Below the pieces are notes generated by a model that worked only from the letters and a program-made list of their open reading frames with translations, was not told the DNA's origin and did not search any database. From Candidatus Pedobacter colombiensis (GTDB lineage Bacteria > Bacteroidota > Bacteroidia > Sphingobacteriales > Sphingobacteriaceae), in the NCBI GenBank assembly GCA_029202485.1, contig CP119313.1, forward strand, positions 1,860,001-1,924,000: a stretch of 64,000 nt of DNA, given 5' to 3'. Both the position numbers and the translations under genes were made by a program. Positions 26,829-35,622 of the stretch are shown piece by piece (within the stretch, counting starts at the first letter, position 1; each line of letters begins with the position of its first letter).

Positions 26829-28097
26829 ATGGAAAACAATCAAATTAAGACCTTTAATGATAAGATGGAAGGTTTTGTTGATCAATTGCTTCCCGAGTTG
26901 GAAGAGATTTATAAAGATATTCATCAAAATCCGGAATTATCAATGCAGGAATTTCGGACAGCTAAAATTGCTGCGGATTATTTAACTAAATATCAATTTG
27001 AGGTTTCGACGGAGATTGGGGTAACCGGTGTAGTCGGTTTGATGAAGAATGGAGATGGACCTATAGTGATGCTTCGTGCGGATATGGATGCACTTCCAGT
27101 TAAAGAGGATACCGGACTACCTTATTCAAGTACTAAAATAAGCAGAGATGAAGAGGGGATAGAAGTTGGTGTATCACATGTGTGTGGTCATGATTTGCAT
27201 GTAACGTGGCTGATGGGTGCTGCAAGACTATTTTCGGAACATAGAGATCAATGGAAGGGGACTTTAATGGCGGTTTTTCAGCCTGGTGAAGAGATTAGTC
27301 GTGGAGCACAAGCGATGATTGATGCCGGGATGATGGATCGGTTTCCAAAGCCGGATATTATTCTTGGTCAGCATGTAATGGTAGGAGAATCTGGTACAGT
27401 TGGCTATCGTAGTGGCCCTATCTTATCGGCAGGTAATAGTGTTAAAGTTAAGATTTTTGGGCGTGGTGCGCATGGCTCACAACCGCAAACCTCTATCGAT
27501 CCTGTGATTATGGCAGCCGCAACGACGATGCGTCTGCAAACCATTATTTCGAGGGAGGTAGCACCAATAGAAAATGCTGTTCTAACGGTTGGTTCATTGC
27601 AAGCTGGTGTAAAAGAAAATATCATTCCTGATGATGCTACCCTGAAATTGAACATCCGAACTTTTAATGATGGTGTACGAGATCATATCCTTTCGGCGGT
27701 TAAGCGTATTTGTTGTGCAGAATGTACGGCTTCTAATGCGCCAAGGGATCCTGAATTTACTATGCTGGATAGCTATCCAATTACAGATAATGATGCTGTT
27801 GCTACAGCAAAAGTAGCAGAGGCCTTTCGTACTCAGTTTGGTGATAGATCTTATGAAACACAGCCCGCTTCTGCCAGTGAAGATTTTAGTGTTTTCGGGA
27901 GAAACTGGAAAGTCCCTTATGTTTTTTGGTTTGTGGGAGGAACTGAACCTAAGGTGTATCTGGAAGCTAAAAAGAATAACCTGCTAAATTCTATACCTAG
28001 TAATCACTCTCCTAAATTTGCACCTGTAATACATCCAACCTTGAAGACAGGCTTGCAGACCATGATGACCGCCGCAGTGGCCTGGTTAAAAGTTTAA
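26829..28097 (+). CDS. M20-family amidohydrolase (N-acyl amino-acid amidohydrolase type)
   Basis: A 422-aa metallohydrolase. Metal and catalytic motifs are visible: RADMDALP, Cys119-Gly-His121-Asp122 (the Cys typical of the amidohydrolase/hippurate-hydrolase subgroup), FQPGEE, and the C-terminal HSPKFAP His. The dimerisation domain is in the middle (GRGAHGSQPQTSIDP). It probably cleaves an N-acyl amino acid or related amide; the specific substrate is not known. There is no signal peptide. Confidence 0.88.
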   Translation: MENNQIKTFNDKMEGFVDQLLPELEEIYKDIHQNPELSMQEFRTAKIAADYLTKYQFEVSTEIGVTGVVGLMKNGDGPIVMLRADMDALPVKEDTGLPYSSTKISRDEEGIEVGVSHVCGHDLHVTWLMGAARLFSEHRDQWKGTLMAVFQPGEEISRGAQAMIDAGMMDRFPKPDIILGQHVMVGESGTVGYRSGPILSAGNSVKVKIFGRGAHGSQPQTSIDPVIMAAATTMRLQTIISREVAPIENAVLTVGSLQAGVKENIIPDDATLKLNIRTFNDGVRDHILSAVKRICCAECTASNAPRDPEFTMLDSYPITDNDAVATAKVAEAFRTQFGDRSYETQPASASEDFSVFGRNWKVPYVFWFVGGTEPKVYLEAKKNNLLNSIPSNHSPKFAPVIHPTLKTGLQTMMTAAVAWLKV

Positions 28098-28197
28098 GCG
28101 GATCAATGCCAAACCACTTATAGACCTCATCAAACAGAAACCACAGGGATGCAAATATTGAGAAGAAAGTAAAATGTCACTATGCATGAAGACTTCT

Positions 28198-28839
28198 CTA
28201 AAACATGAACTTGCCAATGTATACGCTGTTAGAAATAGCCTTTCTGTCGTCTGTTACAAAAGAAATATAAGTTTCAGCTTCGTGTCCTTTCAGCTCGTGA
28301 GGTATATGTAAAACCTCTTCTAGTTTGTCCCTTTCTGCACCACTAATCAAATAATGGCTTTCTTCTTTTTCAGTAAAGTGGGCCATTAGCATCGTTTTAT
28401 CATTTCGGTTGCCTTCTTGGTCCAGTGGATCATAGGCCCAGCTAAATTTAAAGCCATCAGCATTGTTTTCTACCAAAGCATTTTTGGCTACAGACAAGCC
28501 ACCCTCAGTTAAGCGGATCATTGGATAATTCACTGTTTGTCCCGGATATTCGCCTGTAATACCATGTATTAAATTGTACGATTTTGCTGCGTTGTTACTG
28601 TTAATGAGTCTTTTTTTTGCTGATAAGGCAAAACCGATCCGGATATAAGGAGTGATAGTTCTGAAGAAGGAGGTTAGTACTGTCATTTTTTCCTGATAGG
28701 CCAGTTGTTTAGACGACCTCGGGATATTCGATTTGTGTCTCGCTGCACGGAGTACCTGTTTGCCATTCAGGATGTATCCGTATAACGGACCTAATTTTCC
28801 GCTGTACAATCCCAATGGTCCATTTTTAGAAATTGCCAT
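28198..28839 (-). CDS. DUF6266 family protein
   Basis: A 213-aa protein with the DUF6266 signature at its N-terminus (GPLGLYSGKLGPLYGYILNGKQVLRAARHK). The family is largely confined to Bacteroidota, often multicopy in Pedobacter-like genomes, and has no known function. It is transcribed alone, with an upstream region carrying three TTGAACA elements (28907, 28929, 28940). Confidence 0.7.
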   Translation of the reverse strand: MAISKNGPLGLYSGKLGPLYGYILNGKQVLRAARHKSNIPRSSKQLAYQEKMTVLTSFFRTITPYIRIGFALSAKKRLINSNNAAKSYNLIHGITGEYPGQTVNYPMIRLTEGGLSVAKNALVENNADGFKFSWAYDPLDQEGNRNDKTMLMAHFTEKEESHYLISGAERDKLEEVLHIPHELKGHEAETYISFVTDDRKAISNSVYIGKFMF

Positions 28840-29226
28840 AGTAATATTTTAAATGTTCGTAATCAGTTACTTAAATGTAAGTAAAAATTATTATATCGAC
28901 ATTAATTTGAACAGAACTACAGTGGTAATTGAACAAATATTGAACAGAGGTTAAGCGGTGTTTACTGAACCAACACTGGACAGCCACCGCTTAACTACCG
29001 TAAAACCACTGGAAATAAGTATAGTCTCTCAAGGAGGCGGTAGCTGATGGCATAAATATCAATAGTTGTAAAAATGCTAAGCTAAATTTTTATATCCTGC
29101 TCCCCAACATTTGGTACTAATCCGTTGATCCGCATTGATCCCTTAGATGAGAATTCGTGTGGAAATTAGCGTCGCTTAAAATGCAAAAAGCCTGAAATTT
29201 TTGATTTCAGGCTTTGGTTTTTCTCC
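28840..29226. other. Intergenic region left of the island
   Basis: No gene is seen. It holds three TTGAACA copies (28907-28913, 28929-28935, 28940-28946) upstream of the DUF6266 gene, and an 11-bp inverted repeat GTTAAGCGGTG (28950-28960) / CACCGCTTAAC (28985-28995). The stretch 29151-29215 resembles 42140-42207 beside tRNA-Ser. Confidence 0.6.
29187..29215 (-). terminator. Probable original tRNA-Ser terminator, displaced by the island
   Basis: AAAGCCTGAAAT pairs perfectly with ATTTCAGGCTTT around a 5-nt loop, and gives a U-tract on the minus strand. It lies directly beyond the left copy of the tRNA end, where the tRNA-Ser terminator would have been before integration. Confidence 0.6.
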
Positions 29227-29241
29227 GCGGAGAGCGAGGGA
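29227..29241. repeat. Left attachment core (duplicated tRNA-Ser 3' end)
   Basis: GCGGAGAGCGAGGGA is identical to 42229-42243, where the last 14 bases form the 3' end of tRNA-Ser. Same orientation, 13.0 kb apart. This is the expected footprint of integrase-mediated insertion into a tRNA gene. Confidence 0.85.
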
Positions 29242-29300
29242 ACTGTACCCAAGCTTAAAATCCCGCTTTAATATGGTTTCTTGAAGGTTTGTAATTGTAA

Positions 29301-29320
29301 ACTCACCGAATCACTCACCT
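29301..29320. promoter_or_regulatory. Left arm-type integrase site
   Basis: ACTCACCGAATCACTCACCT is identical to 42111-42130 at the other island end. It contains two ACTCACC units and lies 60 bp inside the left core. Arm-site function is inferred from position and repetition. Confidence 0.6.
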
Positions 29321-29412
29321 TTTAAATTTCTTTTATAACTGCAAATGCTATAAACTAAATTTAGTTATAAATCTGTTAAAAACAAAGTTATTAGATAATT
29401 TAGATCCAGTTA

Positions 29413-29466
29413 GACTCCGGTTCGGGGTACCGAGTCGGATTTAGTTCTAAATCCGATTTTTTCTTT
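29413..29466 (+). terminator. Two consecutive hairpins, the second a terminator
   Basis: A first stem (GACT-C-CGGT with ACCG-AGTC, 29413-29436) is followed at once by TCGGATTTA-GTTC-TAAATCCGA (29435-29456) and a T-rich tract. The second is a good intrinsic terminator on the plus strand. No gene precedes it within the island, so a short RNA could end here. Confidence 0.55.
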
Positions 29467-29553
29467 TCTAACCTTTTGTTAATGTTATAGATAAGTAAGG
29501 CTGCGAAATGGCTGGAAAAATATTGATATGTTGGAGGATTTTAATCCAAAAAA

Positions 29554-29582
29554 TTGACATTATTATCTATTTCTTATCTTTA
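29554..29582 (+). promoter_or_regulatory. Putative promoter of the AlbA_2 gene
   Basis: TTG at 29554-29556, 18 bp, then TATCTTTA at 29575-29582 (7 of 8 to TAnnTTTG). It would give a leader of about 13 nt before ATG 29601. Confidence 0.4.
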
Positions 29583-29600
29583 TCTGATAAATTACTGCTC

Positions 29601-31013
29601 ATGACGAATAATATTGTAAATATCTTAGATCAATTCGAAAAAAGTATTGACTTAAAACAACCATATTTAAAAACGAATTTGGAAGAAAATGCAGAGATTG
29701 AATTTAAAAATTCGCTGCAAACCAAGTCTGATACTATCGATAAGGGATATTTAAAGACAATTTCTGGTTTCGCTAACAATTCTGGTGGTACAATAATTTT
29801 CGGCGTGTCTCCTGATAAGCATGAGATCGTCGGAATAAAAGAAGAATATGAAAATCTTGATGGAAGGTATGTGAGCAGTACGATTGCTAACGGACTGGAT
29901 GGTTCATTTAAGTTTCAGTTTGTTACAAAACGCTTCTTGTCAAAAGTTGTTGGTTTTTTAGTAGTAGAAAAGGCAATGACTAAACCAGTAATTATGAAAG
30001 TGGATGCCGCTGAATTCAAACTCGGAGAAATTTATTACCGCTATCCGGCACAAACGAGCAAAATTCAAGCGCAGGATCTTCGAAGGATTTTAAATGAGGA
30101 AGTCGCGACTGGTATTAATCGGGTAATGGGCAACATGAACAAGTTGATTAGCATAGGAGAGGATGCGGCAATATTGGATACAAGTTCCGGAATTATTGAC
30201 ACAGGAGATCATCAGCCTAAATTTGTACTCGACGAAAAGATGCTTAAAAATCTGAACTTGATCAAACGTGGTCAATTTGTGGAAGAAGAGGGGGCGCCTG
30301 CATATCTAATAAAAGGAGAAATTGAGACTGGAAATGTCGAAGTCGTTGAAAAGACCGTTCTTTCCAATCTATACGAAAGTGATATAATGAACTACTTTAC
30401 TTCAGGCTCTTGTGATTGTCCAGAATTGGTCTTGGAAAAATTGCTCAGCCTGAGTTCACCCTATTTTCCGGTACATTTCTTTATGAGTCAGTGTAACTGG
30501 GGTGTAAAAGAAGCCTTGGAGTTTATTGATTCTCCTGTTATAAAAAATGTGAATTCCAATACTGCGGATAAAGTTAGGGAGCGGATTACAACTGAATATT
30601 CTTATGGAAAAAATGGCGTGATTAGCCTAGAGATTCTAGAGACTCTAAAAGATGGTACGTGTCCTATAATCCATTTAACTACTGTAGCCGGAAAATACGG
30701 GTTAGGTAAAACAATGCATCAAAAAGTTGTTCGTACGATGATATATAACACTATGAAAATACATAGCGATCTTGGTCAAGATGTCTTTGATGAGTATCCC
30801 TCATTGGTAGTGGACGCGCTCTCAAATCTTGAACAGGATTATGTTAAGGCAAACCCTGAATATGTACTTTCAATAATTCAAAAGCTTTATCCGCAGAAAA
30901 ATAATACTGTTTTAAAAAAGGCAATTTGTTTTATCGACAAAGTTCTTTACGCTAGGCAAGCGAGTGCGCCAGTGCAGAAGATCGCTTATGCTGTTGAAGT
31001 GGAGGAGGGCTAA
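29601..31013 (+). CDS. AlbA_2/Schlafen-like domain protein
   Basis: A 470-aa cytoplasmic protein. The ATG at 29601 is chosen because it sits just after a promoter and begins a sensible N-terminus; an upstream non-ATG start at 29508 would add a hydrophobic stretch. Residues ~30-140 match the AlbA_2 (Schlafen, PF04326) domain: EIEFKNSL, LKTISGFANNSGGTIIFGVS, then EIYYRYPAQT. The C-terminal ~300 residues are helical and unrecognised. AlbA_2 proteins are frequent on islands and some act in nucleic-acid sensing or defence. It heads the left cargo block of the island, 114 bp before TcmP. Confidence 0.75.
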   Translation: MTNNIVNILDQFEKSIDLKQPYLKTNLEENAEIEFKNSLQTKSDTIDKGYLKTISGFANNSGGTIIFGVSPDKHEIVGIKEEYENLDGRYVSSTIANGLDGSFKFQFVTKRFLSKVVGFLVVEKAMTKPVIMKVDAAEFKLGEIYYRYPAQTSKIQAQDLRRILNEEVATGINRVMGNMNKLISIGEDAAILDTSSGIIDTGDHQPKFVLDEKMLKNLNLIKRGQFVEEEGAPAYLIKGEIETGNVEVVEKTVLSNLYESDIMNYFTSGSCDCPELVLEKLLSLSSPYFPVHFFMSQCNWGVKEALEFIDSPVIKNVNSNTADKVRERITTEYSYGKNGVISLEILETLKDGTCPIIHLTTVAGKYGLGKTMHQKVVRTMIYNTMKIHSDLGQDVFDEYPSLVVDALSNLEQDYVKANPEYVLSIIQKLYPQKNNTVLKKAICFIDKVLYARQASAPVQKIAYAVEVEEG

Positions 31014-31127
31014 GGAATCTATATTTGTTATCAAAAATGAATATTATGTTATGTTGAATAATTTTATGACATACAGTAGCTTTTAAGTTTGGGATATGTT
31101 AAGTTTGTTGTAACCAATAAACTAAAA

Positions 31128-32258
31128 ATGAGCGCTATCGATTTACACAGTAAACCCTTTGACGAAGAAACTATAACAAAACTTGAGATTTTTGAGAATT
31201 ATGCGCAAGCATGGTTACCAACATTTATAATGCGACCAAACCCTGGTTCCAAAATTTGTATTTTCGATTTTTTTGCAGGGACTGGCTATGATAAAAACGG
31301 GGTACCTGGAAGTCCAATTAGGTTTTTAAGGAAAATATTGGAACAAAGAGGTAATATGTTTCAAAAGAATGTCAAAGTCCATTTGTATTTGAATGAATAT
31401 GAACCCACCAAAAGGCATCAGCAGAAATTTGAATTATTGAAGAAATCATGTGAAGAGTTTTTAGACGATAATCCTGGATTAAAGCACTTGGTTGAAATAA
31501 GTTATTCTAATGAAGATTGTGAAACTTTGTTCCCTAAATTGATTTCTGAAATTAACAAATACCCTAGCCTTGTTTATTTAGATCAGAATGGAGTTAAATT
31601 TGCAGGTGAGAAGTACTTTTTGGCATTGGAAGAAACTACAACAACAGATTTTTTATACTTTATATCTTCATCTTATTTTTGGAGATTTGGAGATAAAGAA
31701 GAATTTAAAAAACACTTAAATATTGATATGGAGGATGCAAAAAAAGATCCATATAAACACATCCATAGAAATATTTTAGCTCAATTAAAAACAAAAATAC
31801 CTCTTAAAAGCAAACTCAAATTGTACCCTTTTTCTATTAAAAAAGACCCTAATATACATGGGATTATATTTGGAGCTAAACACCCAAGAGCTGTAGATAA
31901 ATTCTTAACAGTTGCATGGGAAAAGAATACGACAAATGGACAAGCCAATTTTGATATTGATGATGATGCTTCAAAACAGCAAATGGATTTATTCTCGGGC
32001 AAAAAGCCTACAAAAATTGAGCGTTTTCAGGATGAAGTACGTGAGAAAATAATAATGGGGGAATTAATCAATAACAAGCAATTATACGATTTTACATTAG
32101 AACAAGGTCATATTGGTGCACACGCTACAAGTGCGCTGAAAAGTATGAAAATAAAAAAAGAAGTTAATTATGATTCAAGTTCACCCCTTGTTAATTATGA
32201 TACTGTATATAAAAAAAGAAAAATTCTAGCGTATTCCGTGTTGGGAAAAAAACAATAA
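31128..32258 (+). CDS. tcmP: Three-Cys-motif partner protein TcmP
   Basis: A 376-aa protein of the TcmP family (TIGR04474 type), defined by its association with a three-Cys-motif DUF5131 protein, which is indeed the next gene. ATG 31128 is preferred over an upstream TTG at 31089. Residues 43-54 (CIFDFFAGTGYD) resemble motif I of SAM-dependent methyltransferases, and VYLDQNGVKF later resembles a Rossmann strand-4 motif. A methyltransferase-like or nucleotide-binding fold is therefore likely. No experimental function is known to me. Confidence 0.8.
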   Translation: MSAIDLHSKPFDEETITKLEIFENYAQAWLPTFIMRPNPGSKICIFDFFAGTGYDKNGVPGSPIRFLRKILEQRGNMFQKNVKVHLYLNEYEPTKRHQQKFELLKKSCEEFLDDNPGLKHLVEISYSNEDCETLFPKLISEINKYPSLVYLDQNGVKFAGEKYFLALEETTTTDFLYFISSSYFWRFGDKEEFKKHLNIDMEDAKKDPYKHIHRNILAQLKTKIPLKSKLKLYPFSIKKDPNIHGIIFGAKHPRAVDKFLTVAWEKNTTNGQANFDIDDDASKQQMDLFSGKKPTKIERFQDEVREKIIMGELINNKQLYDFTLEQGHIGAHATSALKSMKIKKEVNYDSSSPLVNYDTVYKKRKILAYSVLGKKQ

Positions 32259-32321
32259 ATTTATTTCATAGTTTTTTTTGCTAAATTTATTAGTAGTATT
32301 GTACGTCCTTAACGTAAAAAT

Positions 32322-33083
32322 ATGGCACAATCAAACATAGAATGGACTGAGCTTACTTGGAACCCAGTTACAGGCTGTAATAAAATAAGTCCAGGTTGTA
32401 AGAATTGTTATGCCGAAGTAATGACCCGTAGGCTTAAGTCAATGGGGGTAGAAAAATATAATGAAGGATTTAAGATCAAGACACATGCAGATACTTTGTC
32501 AACGCCCTTTACTTGGAAAAAATCAAAATTGGTATTTGTAAATTCAATGAGCGATTTATTTCATCCCGAAGTCCCATTGGATTATATAAAGGCGGTTTTT
32601 GCTGTAATGAATCAAACACCTCAGCATGTTTATCAGGTGCTTACTAAACGCTCAGAAAGATTATTGGAGGTCGCGAAGGAATTAAATTGGACTGATAATA
32701 TTTGGATGGGTGTATCGGTTGAAAATGAAGAATACACTTACAGGATAGGTGAGCTTGCAAAAACTCCAGCTAAGATAAAGTTTTTGTCTATAGAACCACT
32801 GATTGGTGCTGTAAGGTCAATTGATTTAACAAATATCCATTGGGTAATTGTTGGCGGAGAATCTGGAGTCAAGGCAAGACCATTGAAAAAAGAATGGGTT
32901 GATGATATTAAACTAAAATGTGAAACTGTTAACGTACCTTTCTTTTTTAAACAATGGGGTAAACCGAAATTTAACGTTAATCCAGAGGATCCTACTATTG
33001 ATGCTAAACATCCAAATCACGCTAAAGGAGGCTGTCAACTAGACGGTAAGGTTTACCGTCAAATGCCCAAAAAGGCGGCATGA
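32322..33083 (+). CDS. DUF5131 (phage Gp37/Gp68) three-Cys-motif protein
   Basis: A 253-aa protein with the family's start IEWTELTWNPVTGC and a cysteine cluster Cys19-x6-Cys26-x2-Cys29, followed by YA. This resembles a radical-SAM-like iron-sulfur site but with six rather than three residues between the first two Cys. SFVNSMSDLFH- and VGGESG-type segments are also family features. Its partner TcmP ends 63 bp upstream. The pair recurs in phages and islands; an enzymatic action on nucleic acids or nucleotides is inference. Confidence 0.85.
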   Translation: MAQSNIEWTELTWNPVTGCNKISPGCKNCYAEVMTRRLKSMGVEKYNEGFKIKTHADTLSTPFTWKKSKLVFVNSMSDLFHPEVPLDYIKAVFAVMNQTPQHVYQVLTKRSERLLEVAKELNWTDNIWMGVSVENEEYTYRIGELAKTPAKIKFLSIEPLIGAVRSIDLTNIHWVIVGGESGVKARPLKKEWVDDIKLKCETVNVPFFFKQWGKPKFNVNPEDPTIDAKHPNHAKGGCQLDGKVYRQMPKKAA

Positions 33084-33238
33084 GAGGATGTAAAATAAAT
33101 TGTGTCTCCAAGTTAATAATCAGCTAGTTGACGGTTTGTTTTTACATACCCTTTTTACTTTTAAAAGGAATCAATCAATATAGTTCTGAATAGATTTAAG
33201 ATTTTTGATTTATCTTTCTTGAAAAATAAATCTGATCT

Positions 33239-33922
33239 ATGAATTATCAAAGGCTCTTAAATTTCATTGTTGAAAATCAGAATGCTAACCTTATGGATTT
33301 TTATGATAAATCCTACAATAAACTTCAGGAGTTAAATAAAAGAATTGACCGAACAACTGTTTCTTTGTTGGTGATTGTTTTGGTTTATTTCCTTTTGGCA
33401 ACGTCGTCTGTTGAAAGTTTCAGCATTGGGCCATTTAATATAAAGGATATTAATCTAGTTGCTCAACTACTACCTATTCTTTTTGCTTATTTATTATTTG
33501 ATCTTTTGACTTCTTCTATTCATAAAACCGAAGTGCTAATCACTGTAAAGATGCTTTTTTTAAGTATTTATTTACAGGAAGTCGAGCCGTCTGATTTTGA
33601 AGAGATTAAGAATAAACACAATTTTTTCACTAGGGTACTTCTCCCATTCTCTTTTACTACTGATCTTTCAAGGTTGTTTGTGGGAAAGACGCAGGTAGGG
33701 TTAGGTTGCTTTGGACTATTGCTGTCACTCCCCTTGCTGTCTTTGTATCTTTTACCTTTTGTATTGGAATTTTTTATGCTAAGAGATCTGTATTTTAATG
33801 GCTTTGACAATATTATAGGGAAAATCTCCTTTTACATGACTATATACATCAATTTGGTACTTATATTTTATTACATTAAAGTTACGTTAACAAATCTCAA
33901 GGATTTAAAGGAACAAGAATAA
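33239..33922 (+). CDS. Four-helix membrane protein of unknown function
   Basis: A 227-aa protein with four predicted membrane helices at about residues 40-58, 72-92, 150-180 and 195-217, and a cytoplasmic-looking N-terminus. No family is recognised. It follows DUF5131 by 155 bp in the same direction and may have its own promoter (A/T-rich gap with ATTTATCTTTCTTG). In island cargo a small membrane protein beside candidate sensor genes may act as an effector; that is speculation from context. Confidence 0.6.
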   Translation: MNYQRLLNFIVENQNANLMDFYDKSYNKLQELNKRIDRTTVSLLVIVLVYFLLATSSVESFSIGPFNIKDINLVAQLLPILFAYLLFDLLTSSIHKTEVLITVKMLFLSIYLQEVEPSDFEEIKNKHNFFTRVLLPFSFTTDLSRLFVGKTQVGLGCFGLLLSLPLLSLYLLPFVLEFFMLRDLYFNGFDNIIGKISFYMTIYINLVLIFYYIKVTLTNLKDLKEQE

Positions 33923-33960
33923 AAGGATTTACATTTTTAACATAATTTACATTGTTGCTT

Positions 33961-34719
33961 ATGAGAGTAAGTTACTTTAAACCCCGCAAACCATTAGATT
34001 TTTCACCTCACCCGTATGATATAGGTAATTCTTTTGGTTCTTGGCACAAATACGAGGATAGCCATTTTTTAAATAAAGTGTATCGTATTGATTTAGTTCA
34101 GTTTGAAGAATACTATGAATACCATTTAACATACGCTTTAAAAATCAATGTTTGCAACGAAGAAACTTTCTTTGTTAAGGTATGGGAGGTCGTTGAGGAT
34201 AGAATCAAGAATCTAAGAGCGAAAGACCCTTTCTCCAGCTATCACGGCAGCTATAAATTCAGGATTGAGAAATTACAGCAATTCCAAAAGTATTTAAGCA
34301 GCATTGATCAATGGAATGCAAGGCCATCACATATCGTAATTGCTGAAAAGGAAGAACTCATTCAGAAACAAAAGGAAGAAATTGAAAGACTCACTGCAAG
34401 ATTATCAGAACTCAATGAATTCGAAGTCTTACAGAAGATCAGTATAGGAGATAATGCCCTTCCAACTTTAGTAGATTTGCTTAAACAAATGAGCCAATTA
34501 AGATTACCATCAGGGAGAAGCTTTCTTGCCTGTGACAAGAAAAGTCCATATTCCAAAATGATCAGTAAATATTTTTCTCATGATGGCAAAGATATTCCTC
34601 TGGAAACTTCACGTAATTATTTTGTTGAGAAGAAAGGCGATATCCCCATAAAAGGTACAACAGTACGCAAAGAACATCGGATTTTTGAAATTATCCCTGT
34701 GAAAGAGGTGCAAAAATAA
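33961..34719 (+). CDS. Hypothetical protein with central coiled coil
   Basis: A 252-aa protein starting at ATG 33961 (an upstream TTG at 33952 is in frame). Residues ~120-155 form a Lys/Glu-rich coiled coil (AEKEELIQKQKEEIERLTARL). The C-terminal ~90 residues contain basic segments that could bind DNA (SGRSFLACDKKSPYSKMISKYF). No family is recognised. It lies between the 4-TM gene and the island's HTH gene, 38 bp after the former. Confidence 0.6.
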   Translation: MRVSYFKPRKPLDFSPHPYDIGNSFGSWHKYEDSHFLNKVYRIDLVQFEEYYEYHLTYALKINVCNEETFFVKVWEVVEDRIKNLRAKDPFSSYHGSYKFRIEKLQQFQKYLSSIDQWNARPSHIVIAEKEELIQKQKEEIERLTARLSELNEFEVLQKISIGDNALPTLVDLLKQMSQLRLPSGRSFLACDKKSPYSKMISKYFSHDGKDIPLETSRNYFVEKKGDIPIKGTTVRKEHRIFEIIPVKEVQK

Positions 34720-34820
34720 CAACGAGTTTAACATCTGTACATGACCGATACAAATCGATGGTCATTATTTATCTGCGCCCTCATTTGACATTTGCTTCGT
34801 AAACTTAAAACGGAGGCAAT

Positions 34821-35087
34821 ATGCAGATTGAAATTTTCACTAAAGAGGAACTGTTAAAGTTCAAGTCCGAACTTATTCAGGAAATTAAACAAGCCATCAA
34901 ATTAGAGGATGTGCAACCCAAAGAATGGCTTAGGAGTTCAGAAGTCAGGAAGCTGTTAAAGATTTCATCGGGTACACTTCAAAATTTACGCATTAAAGGC
35001 ATTATACCTTATGAAAAAGTAGGGGGTATTTTCTATTATGCCTATGCGGATATTGTTCAGTTGTTGGGCGAAATCGGGAACTCATGA
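34821..35087 (+). CDS. Excisionase-like helix-turn-helix protein
   Basis: An 88-aa protein. After a helical N-terminus, residues ~38-85 form a MerR-like/excisionase winged helix (WLRSSEVRKLLKISSGTLQNLRIKGIIPYEKVGGIFYYAYADI), the type common in Bacteroidota mobile elements. It probably controls excision or mobilization. The stop codon overlaps the next start by 4 bp (ATGA). Upstream, ATGACC (34741) and GGTCAT (34760) form an imperfect inverted repeat that could be an operator. Confidence 0.8.
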   Translation: MQIEIFTKEELLKFKSELIQEIKQAIKLEDVQPKEWLRSSEVRKLLKISSGTLQNLRIKGIIPYEKVGGIFYYAYADIVQLLGEIGNS

Positions 35088-35392
35088 TGGATACAGGAAA
35101 ACAACTCACGAGCTTTTTGAAAGCTGCCAGTAAAAACAAACGCTTCCATCAATCACACCTTAGCCTTTATTCCGCCATACTTATGTGCTACACTAAAGGC
35201 TTGTGTCAAAATCCTTTTCGCGTATCAAGGCGGGAACTGATGAAACACTCGGCAATCCATTCTTTCGCTACTTACCACAAATGCATGAAGGATTTGGTGA
35301 TACAAGGATATGTAGAATACCAGCCATCATACCATCCGCATTTGGCTAGTCAGATTACTTTGTTAAGTGATAATGAAAATCATGAGGGGTAA
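35084..35392 (+). CDS. Small basic island protein, probably winged-helix
   Basis: A 102-aa basic protein translationally coupled to the HTH gene by a 4-bp overlap. The segment FRVSRRELMKHSAIHSFATYHKCMKDLVIQGYVEY reads like a helix-turn-helix with wing, similar to small proteins placed before mobilization genes in Bacteroidota elements. A regulatory or plasmid-like replication/mobilization accessory role is inferred. Confidence 0.65.
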   Translation: MMDTGKQLTSFLKAASKNKRFHQSHLSLYSAILMCYTKGLCQNPFRVSRRELMKHSAIHSFATYHKCMKDLVIQGYVEYQPSYHPHLASQITLLSDNENHEG

Positions 35393-35622
35393 GCTCCATG
35401 TAAGTCAAGTCCTTTTCCTCTTCTGGAAAAGGAGCAAGCGGAGGTTATGCAGAGCATGACCATCAGCCCGTAAGCTATGCTTAAGGCTGTTTCACGAACC
35501 CTCCAGAGGTTCGTTAGGCCGCCAGAGGCGGTAAGAGCGAGGTAAAAAGAACCCCGTGGGGGTGTCTTTATAGCTGGATATACAAATAAAGGAATAGGTA
35601 ACAATATAACAAGAGACAATAT
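35393..35622. other. Candidate origin of transfer (hairpin-rich)
   Basis: This stretch lies directly before the mobilization genes and contains six short hairpins: CCTTTTCC/GGAAAAGG (35411-35432), GTTATGC/GCATGAC (35444-35460, one mismatch), TAAGC/GCTTA (35471-35483), ACGAACC/GGTTCGT (35494-35514), CCGCC/GGCGG (35519-35531) and ACCCC/GGGGT (35551-35563). The density and position fit an oriT or a structured leader. No nick-site consensus was identified. Confidence 0.5.

Noticed and set aside
28950..28995. 11-bp inverted repeat as a terminator or IS end
   Set aside because: The loop is 24 nt, there is no T-tract, and no transposase is nearby.
29413..29436. Possible tRNA T-arm remnant (GGTTCGGGG)
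   Set aside because: No acceptor or anticodon arm is present and the sequence is explained as a plain stem-loop.
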